Source: Buxus sempervirens (Eukaryota > Streptophyta > Magnoliopsida > Buxales > Buxaceae). From it: a stretch of DNA of 64,000 bases. The notes beneath the pieces were generated by a model, which saw nothing but the letters and a program-made list of their open reading frames with translations, did not search any database and was not told where the DNA came from. How positions within the stretch are numbered: the first letter of the stretch is position 1; every line of letters begins with the position of its first letter. Positions 1 through 11,531 of the stretch are shown piece after piece. Where the stretch lies: positions 34,329,829 to 34,393,828 of the forward strand of contig OX387187.1 in assembly GCA_947561395.2 (NCBI GenBank), in the 5' to 3' direction. A program made the position numbers and the translations under genes.

Positions 1-64
1 AGGCGCTCAAGGAAAATTCAATTCCAAGTTTTGGTCACTCGAGATAATGCTCGAGCCACATCCC
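1..64. other. flank of the older LTR
   Basis: Short stretch left of the LTR end at 65. It contains a small CTCGAG...CTCGAG inverted repeat but no primer-binding site. That fits this LTR being the 3' LTR of a minus-strand element, with this stretch as target DNA. Nothing else is recognisable. Confidence 0.4.
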
Positions 65-1713
65 TGTGAGACATGGGGAAAAAATCAATTCAATGACTTT
101 CATATATCATCACACGGGCTCATTCAAAATCAAAGAGTTGCCACCATTCAATTTTAGGGTGAGAATGGACACAAAAAAAATCAAATAAAATAGATAATAA
201 AAAACAAAATTAGAGTAAAAATAATTCTAAATAAAAAAAACCAGAGATGGGTAAGGAAATTAGGTTATGAATAGGGAAAGGTGTTAGGCACCCCTATTCA
301 TCCACACAATGTGGTTGCCAACTGTTGTTCATGTTTTGAAAAGACTTGATAATAAAAATCAGATCAAAAGTAAAAGAAAAGGCATAAAAATGTATGGTTT
401 TTTTTTCCATGTGAATGATCCAATTAATTCTGGATCCTTCTTATGAAAAAAAGCCATTTCTAGGATTTCATGATTGAGTAAAATCAAAATAAAGAAAACA
501 AATCTAAAGTAAGAATTTAAAAAATCTAGCTCGAAGTTAAATCCTCGAAATCTAGGAAAAAAAATTTTCTGAACAATCCAGGGCACAGATCTGGACCAGA
601 TTTCTCATTAATTAAGAAATCTAATATCAAATACACCTATATTGATGAAAAAGCACCAAAATGGGAGAGTTTAGACAGTAGGGTCTTCTCTCAAAATTGA
701 AAATAATTCAAAAAAAAACCTAATGAAACCCTAGACATTACTTAAAGGCTTCTGATTTCAAATCTCCCATATTGACCATGGCAGATCCAAGATCCCAGCC
801 TAGTGATTAAAAACATGAAAAAAACATAAAAAGGAAGAAAACAATGTGAAAAATCAAAATCTAGAAAGAAAAGGAGATCTAATGCTGTGAACAGTGTAGA
901 TCCATGGTATTCCTCCATATTTCATCAATAAGCAATCATACAATCTAAACAAAACATTAAAACTACACAGTTCTAAGATTACAATATATGGAGGTCTGCC
1001 TTACGGATCCACCTGTCTCCCTTTCCCCTAGCTCTCTCTTCACGTTTTACGGCTAGAGAGTAGTCTTGAGGTACTTGGAAGTAGGTTTGGGTAACAATCA
1101 CACACATAAGCCTTATTCTATAGAAGAAAGGAGAAGACAGAATAATCCTAGAATTTAAGAAAAGAAGAGAAGAGACGTACCTGGATTTCTGAAAGTAGAG
1201 AGACAGGGGTTCCCTTCTTCACTTGGAGCTCTTCAATCTCCACATTCTCGCCATTTGCTTGAAAGGAGGCCCTCTATTTATAGGCAAGAGTTAGGGCAAA
1301 CTCAAGGGAAATGAAGCCCTAATGGTAGACGAAAAAATGTGTCTAGAACCCTCCAACTTAACCCTAAAGTATGAACTTGGAAGAATATGGTTAATCTCGG
1401 AGGTTAAATTTGAGAATCCCCACTTCACAGACAGAGGTAAAACTGTAAAAAAGTGAAAACTCTCGGGATTTTCCAATTTGCAACAAAACATTAATATCTG
1501 ACAAAACAGGTCGGATTCAAACAAAACCCTTTGTATCCAAAACAATATTTCGGATACAAATAAGCAAGTGTGTGTCAGAAATCTATTTTCGGATACACAA
1601 AGATTAACTTTTATTCAAAATTTGATTTCGGTCACAAAAGAAAGACTATATTTTTTTTAATGCTATTGGCCAATTATTCATCATTTTTCACAGTGCAATT
1701 TGGGGTGTCTACA
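65..1713 (-). repeat. 3' LTR of older minus-strand Tat-type element (family A)
   Basis: Read on the minus strand, the LTR starts TGTAGACACCCC at 1713 and ends CATGTCTCACA at 65. The same ends are found in the LTR at 2491-4962 and the solo LTR at 44716-46520. A TATA box (TATAAATAG, minus) lies at 1274-1282. The conserved block with CTAGCCGTAAAACGTGA lies near 1040, and the conserved U5 part (the GGTGTTAGGCACCCCTATTCA region) near 270-300. Degenerate dyads of the TATCC...GGATA kind lie at about 1525-1605. A polypurine tract lies just outside at 1714-1727 and no primer site follows position 65, so this is a 3' LTR. Confidence 0.9.
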
Positions 1714-2490
1714 ACTGCCCCTCTTTGTTGGAATTGCAAAACAATGAACATAAAAAAATTAGACAAACCCAAATTGCATTCCCTTGACCATGATTTGCCT
1801 TGTTCAATTTAATTTTGCAAAAAAATTTTGAGTGAAGATTTGCCAAAAAGCCCTAACTTTAAGGGGGGCATTTCTCCAAGCTGTCTTAAATTCCACTGAG
1901 CTCTCGTGGCTATGAGGTGGATTTTAAGACCAAAATATAAGATTTTTGAAGAAACTGATTTTGCAGCAAACCATCAAAATTGAGTGAATATTCCCTTTGA
2001 CCAACAATATATGTATATACTTACTTTTTTCTTTTTTTTTCCTCTTTCATTTTTCCTTTCTTTTTCTTTTTTTTTCTTTTCTCTCTCTTTTTCATTTTTT
2101 CCATTTTTTTTCTTTTCCTTTTTTTTTTCCTTTTTTCTCTTTTTTCTCTGTATCCAAAATAGATGTTCGGATATGCAAACCTCTATTTGTATCTGACATG
2201 AATTGTTGGATACACCAGGCTATATTACTTGCGCGCTCGACCACAACCTGCACTTTGTTTTCTTCTTCTCCGAACGACAAGGGCGGACACAGATTTCTCC
2301 TCCTCCAGCGGTGACACTCGAACTCTTTCTTCTCTGGTGCTTCCTTTAGCTCCGGTGGCCTCCTTTGACTCCGGCGACTCACCTCAACTTCAGTGTTTGT
2401 TTATTGCCAAGCCCTAGTTCGGTTTTCCTCGAACCCTTGTTTTCCTTAACTCCAGAAGTTCTCTGATTTCCGGTAATCCAACCACCCGGC
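1714..2490 (-). mobile_element. older Tat-type element, 3' internal part (left of insertion)
   Basis: Minus-strand internal sequence just before the 3' LTR. It holds the polypurine tract (1714-1727), a CT-rich tract (about 2030-2150), TATCC/GGATA dyads (about 2150-2215) and a TATA-like TATATTA at 2221. This order mirrors 22430-23352 of the younger element, read in the opposite direction. In the younger element the same sequence is the promoter and 5' leader of the antisense PMD-like gene; here that gene would run on the + strand. The sequence stops at CCGGC (2486-2490) and resumes at 26565. Confidence 0.85.
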
Positions 2491-2590
2491 TGTAGACACC
2501 CTCAAATTGCACAGTAAAAATGATGAATAATTGGCAAAAATCATTCTTTCCTTTGAGACTAGCACAAAATTTGAGAAATAGGCATTTTTT

Positions 2591-2738
2591 CTTGTATCCG
2601 ACAACTCAGGTCAGATACAAGCATATTCTTTCATATCCGACAGAAGTTGTCGGATATAAGCAGATGTTAATGTATCTGATGACATATGTCGGATACATAT
2701 ATGTGCTCTTGTATTCGACCTGATATGTCGGATACAAG
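2591..2738. promoter_or_regulatory. four dyad repeats in U3 of the 5' LTR
   Basis: Four imperfect inverted repeats at 2591-2621, 2633-2657, 2670-2698 and 2708-2738. The core is TATCCGAC, 7 bases, GTCGGATA. Arms reach 9 to 12 bases and outer bases pair differently in each unit (CTTG with CAAG, ATG with CAT). Units are spaced about 37-42 bp. They lie about 160 bp upstream of the TATA box, where a paired binding site for a dimeric factor would sit. The same arrays recur at 6866-7001, 18309-18455, 22762-22827, 23450-23605 and 26315-26465. Confidence 0.75.
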
Positions 2739-2900
2739 CCTTTTGCTCAAAATTAGGGTTTTTCGAGAGTTTTCACTTTTTACCATCATATCCTTCATTA
2801 AAGGAATGGAAATCTCGGAAATGGCCTTAGGGTTAAGGTTGGTGGGCTCTAGACATTATTTTGTGTCTACCGTCATGCAAACCCTAACCCTAGCCTTTGC

Positions 2901-2909
2901 CTATAAATA
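2901..2909 (+). promoter_or_regulatory. TATA box of the 5' LTR
   Basis: CTATAAATAG in a GC-richer setting. It is conserved in place in the other family A LTRs (minus 1274-1282, + 23762, minus 26147, + 45122, + 63321). Transcription of the genomic RNA would start about 30 bp downstream. Confidence 0.75.
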
Positions 2910-4964
2910 GGAGGCTCCTCCTTAAGCAAATGGCCAATAAGTTGGAGATTGAAGAGCTCCGAGTGAAGAAGAGAACCACTGCTGCACTGCTTCCAGAACC
3001 CAGGTAAGCCTAAACCCCTTTTTATTTTTCTGTCTTTACATTCTAGAGTTAGTTCTTTTCTTCTACCCTTCTGTAGAATAAGGCCTATTCTGTGTATATG
3101 CAAATCCTTCCTCTACTCAAAGTACCTCAAAACTCCCTCTAGCCGTAAAACACGAAGGCGGGATCTAGGGGAAACGAGACTGAGGATTGATCCTTAGTGC
3201 TAGAACCTTGTTGAATAGCCCTTTGATTCTATGAAAACCGTTTCATATTTAAAATACCCCAAGATTATTTCGAAGAACCGTTAAACGAGAGAGAGAACTA
3301 AGGGAAACGAGAATGGAAGGGAACCCTAGGTTGTTTTAGAACCCCATTTGATTGATATGAATGTATGCTATATGTCGTTATGTTATTGAAGAAATGATTT
3401 TTACACATACACACATAGCACTTGCTTTTGTCGGAATCGGCTTATATTTTGGATTTATTGCATTCATTGTGATAGATCTGGAATAAATAGCCCCAAAAAA
3501 TTCTGGGATATTTCTTAATGGTTTTCAACATGATTTCAAACAAGTATTGAAGACCTCTAGGTCTAACCTCTCGGTTTCGGGCATTTTGGCTCAATTCTGG
3601 GGTTTTTTGGCATATTCTTTCCAATCGGAGGGAATGGTGTGCCAAGCTTGTGCCCTATTTTTTCCTAGAGGTTCTTAAACTTTGTTTAAATGATTTTGAT
3701 TCATGTTGCACAGATCACACACACCTTATCACTGTTTTGAGTTGATTTTCTTTAAAAAGGCTGAAACTGGACAGCAACTGTGCCCCCAACTTCGGACACT
3801 TGTAACTTCATCGTCCGGATGAATTTTGGAGTGATTCTAGAGCCATGGGAAAGGTGAGGCTGTCTAGTTTATATCTGTAAAATTTCATTAATTTTTATCA
3901 AGTGGATTTTTTACACCTCTCAGTCGAAGTTGATAGGTCAGTTCAAGTCTGATTGTAGAACTTGTCACTTCAACTGAGCGCCATGTGTTTGTTTTAAGTT
4001 CGATTCGAGTGATTCTTGTTTCTGAGTTTTCCTTTGGAAGTCTAATTTCAAACCTAGTGGTTTCATAATTTTTTGACTCCATTTGTATCATTGGTATCAG
4101 ATTTACTCAGAACTGTTCAACAGAACTTTTCTGGGTAAATCTGTGATCTTCGGGGCCTGTTCGTGAGGTCACCCAAGGCACATCCGAATGAATTTTTGTA
4201 TGAGGCTAGTTTCATTTGAAATATGGCCATACATACTTCATTCACACCAAATTTCATGGATTTATATGGAGCCGATTTTTCTAAATGATTTTCCAAACTT
4301 GTCCACTTGTCACTTTTAACTATCTCCAGCAGCATATTTCAAAGGAGAATAACTCCTAGGATTTTAACCAGAATTAATTGAAAATTTGCATGAGTCTTCG
4401 ATTTATCATAATTTTTCAAATGGATTTGGGTGGATTCAATTTAAATTAGATTGGAATGATTTCAAGACAAATGGTTCTTGCTTTTACCGAATTTTCCAGA
4501 TTTGACTCAACTTGGTTTTGTGCAATTTTTGCTTTGATTTCCATCTATTGGTGATATTTCAGATGTAATATTGACATAAAAGAGGATCTGGAATTTATTT
4601 GGACTTCTCATGTGAAGGTATCACACATTTGTTTAATCATTTCTCAAGGTTTTTGATTATTTTAGCAAGCTTTATCATTTTTTTAGCATGAACAACACTT
4701 GGCAACCACCTTGTGTGGGTGAATGGGGGTTCCTAACACCTTCCCCCGTTCATAATCTAATCCCCTTACCCATCTCTGGATTTGATTTTCAAGTAGAGTT
4801 ATTTTCACTCTAGTATTTGCCTTTTAGCTCTTTTTGCTCATTTTGAATCTTTTGGTGTCCATTCACACCCCAAAAAAATTGAATGGTGGCGACTCTCCCG
4901 TTTTCGTTGAGCCCGTGTGACGATGGAGGGGGATCATCCCGGTGATTTTTCCATGTCTCACAAC

Positions 4965-4983
4965 TGGCGACTCTGCTGGGGAC
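4965..4983 (+). promoter_or_regulatory. primer-binding site (tRNA-Arg type)
   Basis: TGGCGACTCTGCTGGGGAC, two bases after the LTR end. It begins with TGG, the complement of tRNA CCA. From memory of the family, this sequence pairs with a plant tRNA-Arg 3' end, as in Ogre/Tat elements. Comparison with a tRNA set would settle the tRNA identity. Confidence 0.8.
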
Positions 4984-5234
4984 TTGTCGATTTAAGTAGT
5001 ATTTTGTGTTTTTTCATGTTTTATTCTAATCTTGAAAGCTTGCTGTTTTGCCTATTTTATTTGTGCATATTGTTGTATTTCAAATCTGATTAGGATGCTT
5101 TGAAATTTACATGGATAAAGGCATGTATGTATTGCTTGATGTTGTCTAGAAATTTATCTAGAAGAAACCTATCTTGAAATATTATTTTGATGCATTTTGT
5201 GATAACATGCTCTAATTTGAGTTTTTATGCCATG

Positions 5235-5990
5235 AGTTGAACATAAAATTTAAAAGCATGAAGTCTAGGAGTTTAAGGGGTGTTTTTGGTGCCTTCAAGT
5301 ATGTTTTCCCTAAATTAAAACTTTTTTTTTATACCATGGGTTTAGTTGCTGTATTCTTAGGCTTTAATTTGGGTTTCAATACCATGTTGATCAAGAAAAA
5401 TTGTGAGTATGAAATCTGGAAAATCAGTAGCTATGTTGGGGGCTTTCAAGCATGTTTCCCCAACCAAACACTTCTTGTACCATATTTTTAGTTTCTGAAT
5501 TCTTAGGCTTCAATTTGGGGGTATAAATGATGCCTTGAACATAAAATGGAGAGCATTGAAACCCAGAAATTCAGTGGGAATGTGGGAATTGTCAAGCATG
5601 TTTTACCTAATCAAAACCGTTCTTGTATCATGACAAGTAGTTGCTAGGTTTTTGGGCCTTGATTTGGGGTATAAATAATGCACTTTGAGCATGAAAATGA
5701 GAACCATAAAACCCAGAATTCAACAAATATTTTGAGGAGTTTTCAAGCATGTTTTCCCCGGTTAAAAGTTTCTTGTTCAATGCCTAGTTGCTGTATCTTT
5801 TAAGCTTCAATTTGGGTAGGAATAATGCACTTTGAGCATGAGGAAAAAAAGCATGAAATCTAGAAATTTAGATAATGCTTTTGGGGTTTCAAGCATGCTT
5901 TCCATGTTTTAATTGTTGTTTGTACAATGTGATAGCATGTTTTGGGTGCTACTTTTGTATATGATGGTCATAAGCATGTTTGGGTGTTTA
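5235..5990 (+). repeat. degenerate tandem repeat of about 148 bp, five units
   Basis: The phrase TTCAAGCATGTTTTCCCC recurs, diverged, at 5294, 5445, 5591, 5742 and 5888 (spacings 151, 146, 151, 146). Each unit also carries a run about a colour-of-phrase TTAGGCTTCAATTTGGG and a GAGCATGAAA-type segment. Frames are not preserved, so this is a non-coding repeat in the leader. Confidence 0.75.
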
Positions 5991-6865
5991 TTATCTTGTG
6001 CTTGTGTTTTCAATTCCAATATGATTGTCATATTTGCCTTGGCTTGAAATTGTATGCATGGCTACGAAAAGAGTGGCAAGGGGCTGGGAATTTTATGAAT
6101 GCACCTCAATTTTAAATGCACTTGAGCACTTTAAACACTTTGCACAGCCTACCCATTACATATAGGAAGTTGAACCCGAATGTGTGTAGCTTCACGCACC
6201 GAGGTCTTTACTTCGGAAAGCGAAAGTGAAAACATTTACCTTAGAATTTGAGTCATTGATGTGATGACAATGGGATCTGTGATTCGATTCTGGGCATCAC
6301 TAGACTTGAGTTCTAAGTTGCTAATTAAGCCAAAACCCAAGAACTATACGCTTGAAGGTGGAGAAACACGTTTTCAGCTAATGTACACAATTGCGTTTGG
6401 GGAATTGGGTGTAAATGTGGGAAGGCCGTTTGCATGTTTCATAGGCCAAGGTATAATATGAATACCATATTGAAGGTAACACAAGGTGGCAAGGTAAAAC
6501 CATGTTTCTTTAATGTCATGTAAATTAAAAGCCATGGTGTCCATATGCTTGGGACGAAATTTTTCCCAAAAGTGTCTATAGCCTAAGGTTGGTGTAACCT
6601 ATAGGATGAGTTTCCAACTCAATTTAAAAGTCATCCTACCCAAAGTCCATGTAGGAGGCAACCAAGTGTACAAAATCCAACAATTGATGTATAACTTTGG
6701 AGGGTACGAGTACCCTCATGAATTTGTGAATTTTAGCAAGTATGATGTCAAAGCCCAATTTGGGGCAGGGTTTAAAGGCCAAGTTAAGGTGAACATCAAG
6801 TGGGAATGAAAATAACATGATCTGGTAAAAAAATGAGTCAAAAAGGGCCATTTCGGCATTAACCG

Positions 6866-7019
6866 ACAACTCAGGTCAGTTAAACATCATGCTATTCTTA
6901 TCTGACATAAATCATCGGCAAAAAGGATATATACATGTATCCAATCATTTATATCGGATACAATAAGACATAGCCTTAGCAGACAGGTTATGTCGGATAC
7001 ATTCAGAAAATGTATAAAT
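6866..7019. promoter_or_regulatory. dyad array plus TATA-like box inside the leader
   Basis: Four degenerate dyads at about 6866-6890, 6899-6925, 6934-6963 and 6973-7001. In the first, TTAACCGAC pairs loosely with GTCAGTTAA, a different outer sequence that still keeps symmetry. A TATA-like TGTATAAATT follows at 7011-7020. The order, dyads then TATA, is the same as at the antisense-gene promoters, but points towards gag. It may be an internal promoter or a relic. Confidence 0.5.
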
Positions 7020-7298
7020 TGGTTTTTCATCCCAAAATTTAAGAATAAAATGCCTAAAACACTTTAGATAATCCTTAGGCACCCCAAAGAGAATATAAAA
7101 ATGTTTCAAAAAAAGAATAAATAAAAATAAATAAAAATTTTTTTTTAGGATTTAACCTAATTTTGAAACTCAAATCTACCCTTTCCACAAGCTTAAGGAA
7201 GATACATAAAAAGGGAACCAAGGTGTTATATTTCTTGATACCAACTCACCTCAAACATGTTTCAATCAAACTTTTGAACTTGAAAACTGAGAAAATTC

Positions 7299-8020
7299 AG
7301 CAAATATTCCAAGAAACATTTGGTTGGTTCTTTTTTCCAATCAAATCAAAACATTTGTGGGACACTTGGAAGCCCTAGAATATTCCAAGAAACCTTTGGT
7401 TGGTTATTTTTTCCAATCAAATCAAAATCTTGTGGGACATTTGGAAGCCCCAGAATATTCCAAAAAAAAAACCTTTGTTTAATCACGAGAACCAATCAAC
7501 TCAAAATTTGTTGGACATTTGGAAGCCCCAGAATATTCCAAAAAAAACCTTTGTTTGGTCACGAGAACCAATCAAATAAAAAATCTTGTGGGATATTTGG
7601 AAGCCCCAGAATATTCCAAAAAAAAAAACCTTTGTTTGGTCACGAGAATCAATCAAATCAAAAATCTTGTGGGACATTTGGAAGCCCTAGAATATTCCCA
7701 AAAAAAAAAAAACCTTTGTTTGGTCACGAGAACCAATCAACTCAAAATCTTGTGGGACATTTGGAAGCCCCAGAATATTCGAAAAAAAAAAACCTTTGTT
7801 TGGTCACGAGAATCAATCAAATCAAAAATCTTGTAGGACATTTGGAAGCCCTAGAATATTCCAAAAAAAAAAAACCTTTGTTTGGTCACGAGAACCAATC
7901 AACTCAAAATTTGATGGACACTTGGAAGCCCTAGAATATTCCAAGAAAACTTTGTTTGGTCACGATAACCAATCAAATCAAAATCTTGTGGGACCTTTGG
8001 AAGCCCTAAAATATTCCAAC
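7299..8020 (+). repeat. minisatellite of about 79 bp upstream of gag
   Basis: About nine to ten units. The landmark GGAAGCCC (AGCC) falls at 7371, 7446, 7524, 7602, 7683, 7766, 7847, 7927 and 8002, spacing 75-83 bp. Each unit has GGAAGCCCYAGAATATTCC, an A-run of variable length, CCTTTGTTTGGTCACGAGA and ATCAATCAAATCAAAATCTT. Most length change is in the A-run. An open frame crosses much of it (7320-7934), but the units fall in shifting frames. Confidence 0.85.
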
Positions 8021-8126
8021 AACAAAAAAAATAAAAAACAAAAAAAATATGAAAAAAAAACAAATAAATCCAGACTTGTGTTCACCTAACTCACTTATCT
8101 ACATTAATAGGTGTGACTAGGATTAA

Positions 8127-9860
8127 ATGGGAGCTGACACGTTTCTTTGTGTTTTACTTACCCAGGTACACTTACTTACAATCATTGCTCCCGTAACCAG
8201 ATCGAAAGCCCGCACCATGAATACTGAAGAAAATCAAGCTCAAGCCACCGTACCTGCTCAGGACTTTGCTCAGATGCAAGAGCAAGTGGCCGGATTGGCC
8301 AAAATGCTAGGAGACCTACTGGCGGCTCAGGCCCAAAACCAAGCCTCAACTTCTAATCAAGCACCACCACCTCAAGCCTACGTTCCACCTCCAGCTCAAC
8401 CCATACCTGAGCCCATTTCTGAACCTGTCCCTGAACCAATCCTGATTAGAGAAAATACTATGGAGTATGAGAAAGAGATGGAGAAGGAAAAAGCAATGGA
8501 GGAGATGGAAAGGAAACTCCTGCATAAAATAGAGAGGATTCAGGAAGAACTTAAAGAGGTGAAGGGGGAAACAACTACAGAAGTACCACCTTCGATGACT
8601 TATGCATATACCCGGATGCATGCCTACTGGCCAAGTTCAAGTGCCCAGACTTCGACAGATATGATGGCATGGGTTGCCCAATGATCCATTTGAAATTATA
8701 CTGTGGGGCTTTGTGCCAATTTGGCCGAGATGACGGCATACTGATCCAACTCTTTCAGAGGAGTTTGACAGGGTCAGCTCTAAGGTGGTTTGCCACTGTG
8801 AACCATGGCAGGATCAGAAGATGGAAGGATTTGGCCAACGCCTTCTTGGATTAGTATAAATTTAACTCGGAGATCGTGCCAGACCGGTACGATATGATGA
8901 GAATGAGCAAGGGAAAAGAGGAGTCTGTAAGGCAGTATGCCAAGAGGTGGAGAGAGGCCACCTTCCAGGTTAGGCCGCCGATGTTGGAGCCTGAGATGAT
9001 CTCAACTTTTGTAAGCACACTGGGCCAGCCCTTCTATAATCATCTGGTGGGTCAGATTACCACCAATTTTGCAGCCCTGGTGCAGGTGGCAGACCGGATC
9101 GAGGAAGGGGTTAAGTCAGGAAAACTTATTGACTACTCTACTTTGACCGGGCAATCTGATTCATCCGCTTTCCTAGCACAGAAGAAGGGGACTGGGTTTA
9201 AGAAAAATGGGGCCAGAAAAGAAGGGGAAGTGAACCTGGTACAAGCTCCTCCTTCCAAGAAACCGCTCCATGTCAACATCTTTGCACCTCAACAAGCCCA
9301 GCAGGCCCAGCAGTTGTACTAGACCCCTCTCAATGTCAATTTCTCCCCCTCTGTGCCTGAGAATCAGAGGAGGGCTTTCACTAAGGAAGAGAAGGATGCC
9401 TGGATGGCAGCAAGGAGGAGCAGAGTTTTTACTCCCCTTCCCGCGTCTCTCTCCCAACTATTACTGACCCTACTGAAAGGAGAGTATGTGACCCCTGAAG
9501 GAGCCCAACCCAAATTCCTCAAAAGGGAGGAATTTTGATCCAGTAGTCACTTATGACTATCACATGGGTGCACCGGGGCACTCTACTGACACTTGTTGGA
9601 TGCTGAAGCATGCGGTCCAGGATTTGCTGGATCAGAAGGCCCTGGTTTTTAATACTGCTACACCCGCCCCGTCGGGAAATGATATCGGGCAAAACCCTCT
9701 ACCTTGCAACAATGGGGCAGGCCCGTCCAACTCCATCACTGCCATATCTACCAGGAGAAGGGCCTATGACCCATCTCAACTTATAGCACCCGTGGGGACC
9801 TCGGTCAAGGTCCATTTCTTCCAAGAGAAAGAAGAAGAGGAGGTCAATATTATCTCCTAG
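8127..9860 (+). pseudogene. gag (capsid/nucleocapsid), decayed
   Basis: Gag would form the virus-like particle that packages the RNA. The N-terminal part (8127-8684) has a Pro/Gln-rich stretch and a Glu/Lys-rich coiled coil. The retrotransposon gag domain (about 8670-9100) has GSALRWFATV, YKFNSEIVPDRYD and RQYAKRWREAT. A zinc-knuckle-like part (about 9555-9620) reads YDYHMGAPGHSTDTCW, the form used in Tat-type gag, with Tyr at the first Cys position. Breaks: a frameshift near 8670, a stop TAG at 8852, a stop TAG at 9320, a frameshift near 9530 and a stop TAG at 9858. The start is set at the first Met in frame with the N-terminal part; a later Met near 8217 is also possible. Not functional. 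Confidence 0.85.
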
Positions 9861-10565
9861 AAAAATGATCATACTGCTGAGGATATTAGCTCCTCCTTGA
9901 ACCGGGTCTCCTCCCTCATGGCCCAGATAAACATTACAAGGCCTCATTTGGTCTTCAATTGCAGTCCACCCACCTGTTCTCTAGCCAAGACATCAAAAGC
10001 TCCACTGGTCATCAACCTTGACCCCACCACTGCATCCATCTCCTCTTCTATTCCATCAGCCACATCCGGAGCCAAGCTCCAAATCTTGGTTGTAAACGTT
10101 CCTTCATCCTATAACGTCCTTAAACCGGCCCATACATCCCGGTCCAAACTCCAGCCGTTGGTGGTTAATGTCCCTAAACTGGCCTATTCTGAGGCAGTTG
10201 TACCATGGAATTACAGCGAGGGGATCACGGCTATGGTGCCAGTAGTCAGGAACCAGAACCAGGAGGAGATGAACCTCATGATGAGGTCGGGGAAATGTGT
10301 GGAAGGAGTAGAGATAGAAAAAGAGACAAAGGTGGAGAAAGAGAAAAAAGAAACAGAAGAAAAAAGAAAATTGAAAGGAAAAACAAAAGTGGGAGAAGAC
10401 ACCCCCCAGGGTGCAGAAAATGAGGCATTAGACCTCATAAAAATAATTAAAAAAAACGAATTCAATCTTATGGATCAGCTAAACAAAGTCCCGGCCCAGA
10501 TTTCAATACTGGGTCTTTTGCTGAATTCTGAAAAGCACAGGGACGCATTGTTAAGGGTGCTATAG
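9861..10565 (+). pseudogene. gag-pro linker region
   Basis: Continues the frame of the last gag part. The first third is Ser/Pro-rich, followed by a strongly charged Lys/Glu stretch (about 10310-10400) and LLNSEKHRDALLRVL just before a TAG at 10563. The LLRVL phrase comes shortly before the protease in Tat-type polyproteins. The frame continues across the TAG into the protease, so this was one reading frame. No catalytic function is seen. Confidence 0.65.
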
Positions 10566-11531
10566 AGTGCACATGTATCCCAGACTATCGATCCGGACCA
10601 ACTAGGCAAAATGGTTGGTCAAATCTTATCACACAACGTGATAAGTTTCTCCGAACGTGAGATAAGTCCAGGTGGGTGTTATCATGTTGACCCTTTGCAC
10701 ATCACAGTGCTCTGTAAGGGCAGCATGATCGCACGGGTTTTAATTGACAATGGGTCAGCATTAAATGTCTGCCCATTAATCACTTTTGTCAAACTTGGTC
10801 TGGATCAGTCTAAGATCAAACAAAATGGGAGGATAGTGAGGGCTTTTGATAGCTCTAAGACACACTCCCTAGGGGAGATTGAACTGCCGATCACAATTGG
10901 ACCGAATATTTTCAACATCACATTTGAAATGATGGATATTCCAGTAGCCTTCAATCTGCTCCTAGGAAGGCCGTGGATACATTCGACTAGGGCAATACCA
11001 TCCACGCTCCACCAAAGGGTGAAATACATAAAAGGGCAAATGGTGATAACTGTCCTAGCTGAGAACTTGGTGCCTCACATTGTGTCACTTGATGTACCCT
11101 TGATAAATGTGGATTTAACTGTCGACAAGATTGCGTTCCACTCATTTCAATTTGAAACGGTCAATTTCATACCTGTGGGGTGTGAGAAAAAAGAAGAGAA
11201 AGGGACTACTGCAGAGAAGATGGTAAGGAAAGTGATGGAAAAATACCACTTTCACCCGGGGAAAGGCCTAGGAATAAATTTGCAGGGAATTGTGGAGCCA
11301 ATCAGGGCCAAGAAGCTGATCCCTAAAGTAGGGTTGGAATTTAAACCCGGAGGATGGAGAAGGATGAAGCACGAAGAAGGAAAGAAAAGAAGTAAAGGAA
11401 AATTCCCCCACTTAAGGGAAAATTTTCCTAAACCCTCATATATAATCCAACTGTTTTCTCCTATGGACCAATCCAAACCTCCCTACCGCAACATCAACTC
11501 ATTCCAAAAGCCTTTTATTTCGGCTCTGTAA
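10566..11531 (+). pseudogene. aspartic protease with G-patch
   Basis: The retroelement protease, which cuts the polyprotein. The active-site phrase is VLIDNGSALNVCP (about 10735-10775), where most proteases have DSG or DTG; DNGSAL is the usual form in this lineage. NLLLGRPWIH (about 10955) is the conserved second motif of the fold. Towards the end, FHPGKGLGINLQGI (about 11250-11290) with flanking glycines is a G-patch, a nucleic-acid-binding motif found after the protease in several retroelements. The frame is open from about 10566 to a stop at 11529. Confidence 0.85.

Larger units (their letters stand above)
2491..4962 (+). repeat. 5' LTR of the Tat/Ogre element (family A)
   Basis: 2472 bp, starting TGTAGACACC and ending ATGTCTCACA, with the primer site two bases downstream. 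It contains four dyads (2591-2738), a TATA box at 2901, a conserved block CTAGCCGTAAAACACGAAGG near 3139, and a conserved U5 part (about 4690-4900) shared with the LTRs at 65, 44716 and 50489. The 3' LTR matches only its first 1.7 kb. Confidence 0.93.
4984..8126 (+). other. untranslated leader of the element
   Basis: A 3.1-kb leader between the primer site and gag with no convincing protein. It contains a degenerate tandem repeat of about 148 bp (5235-5990), a dyad array with a TATA-like box (6866-7019) and an array of about 79-bp units (7299-8020). A-rich sequence follows up to gag. The stretch 5990-6860 shows no recognisable structure. Confidence 0.7.

Noticed and set aside
7299-8020. Regular array that could suggest a CRISPR-like locus or a repeat protein (open frame 7320-7934)
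   Set aside because: The repeats touch each other without unique spacers, the unit length drifts with the A-run, and units lie in different frames. It sits in a retrotransposon leader in a plant genome.
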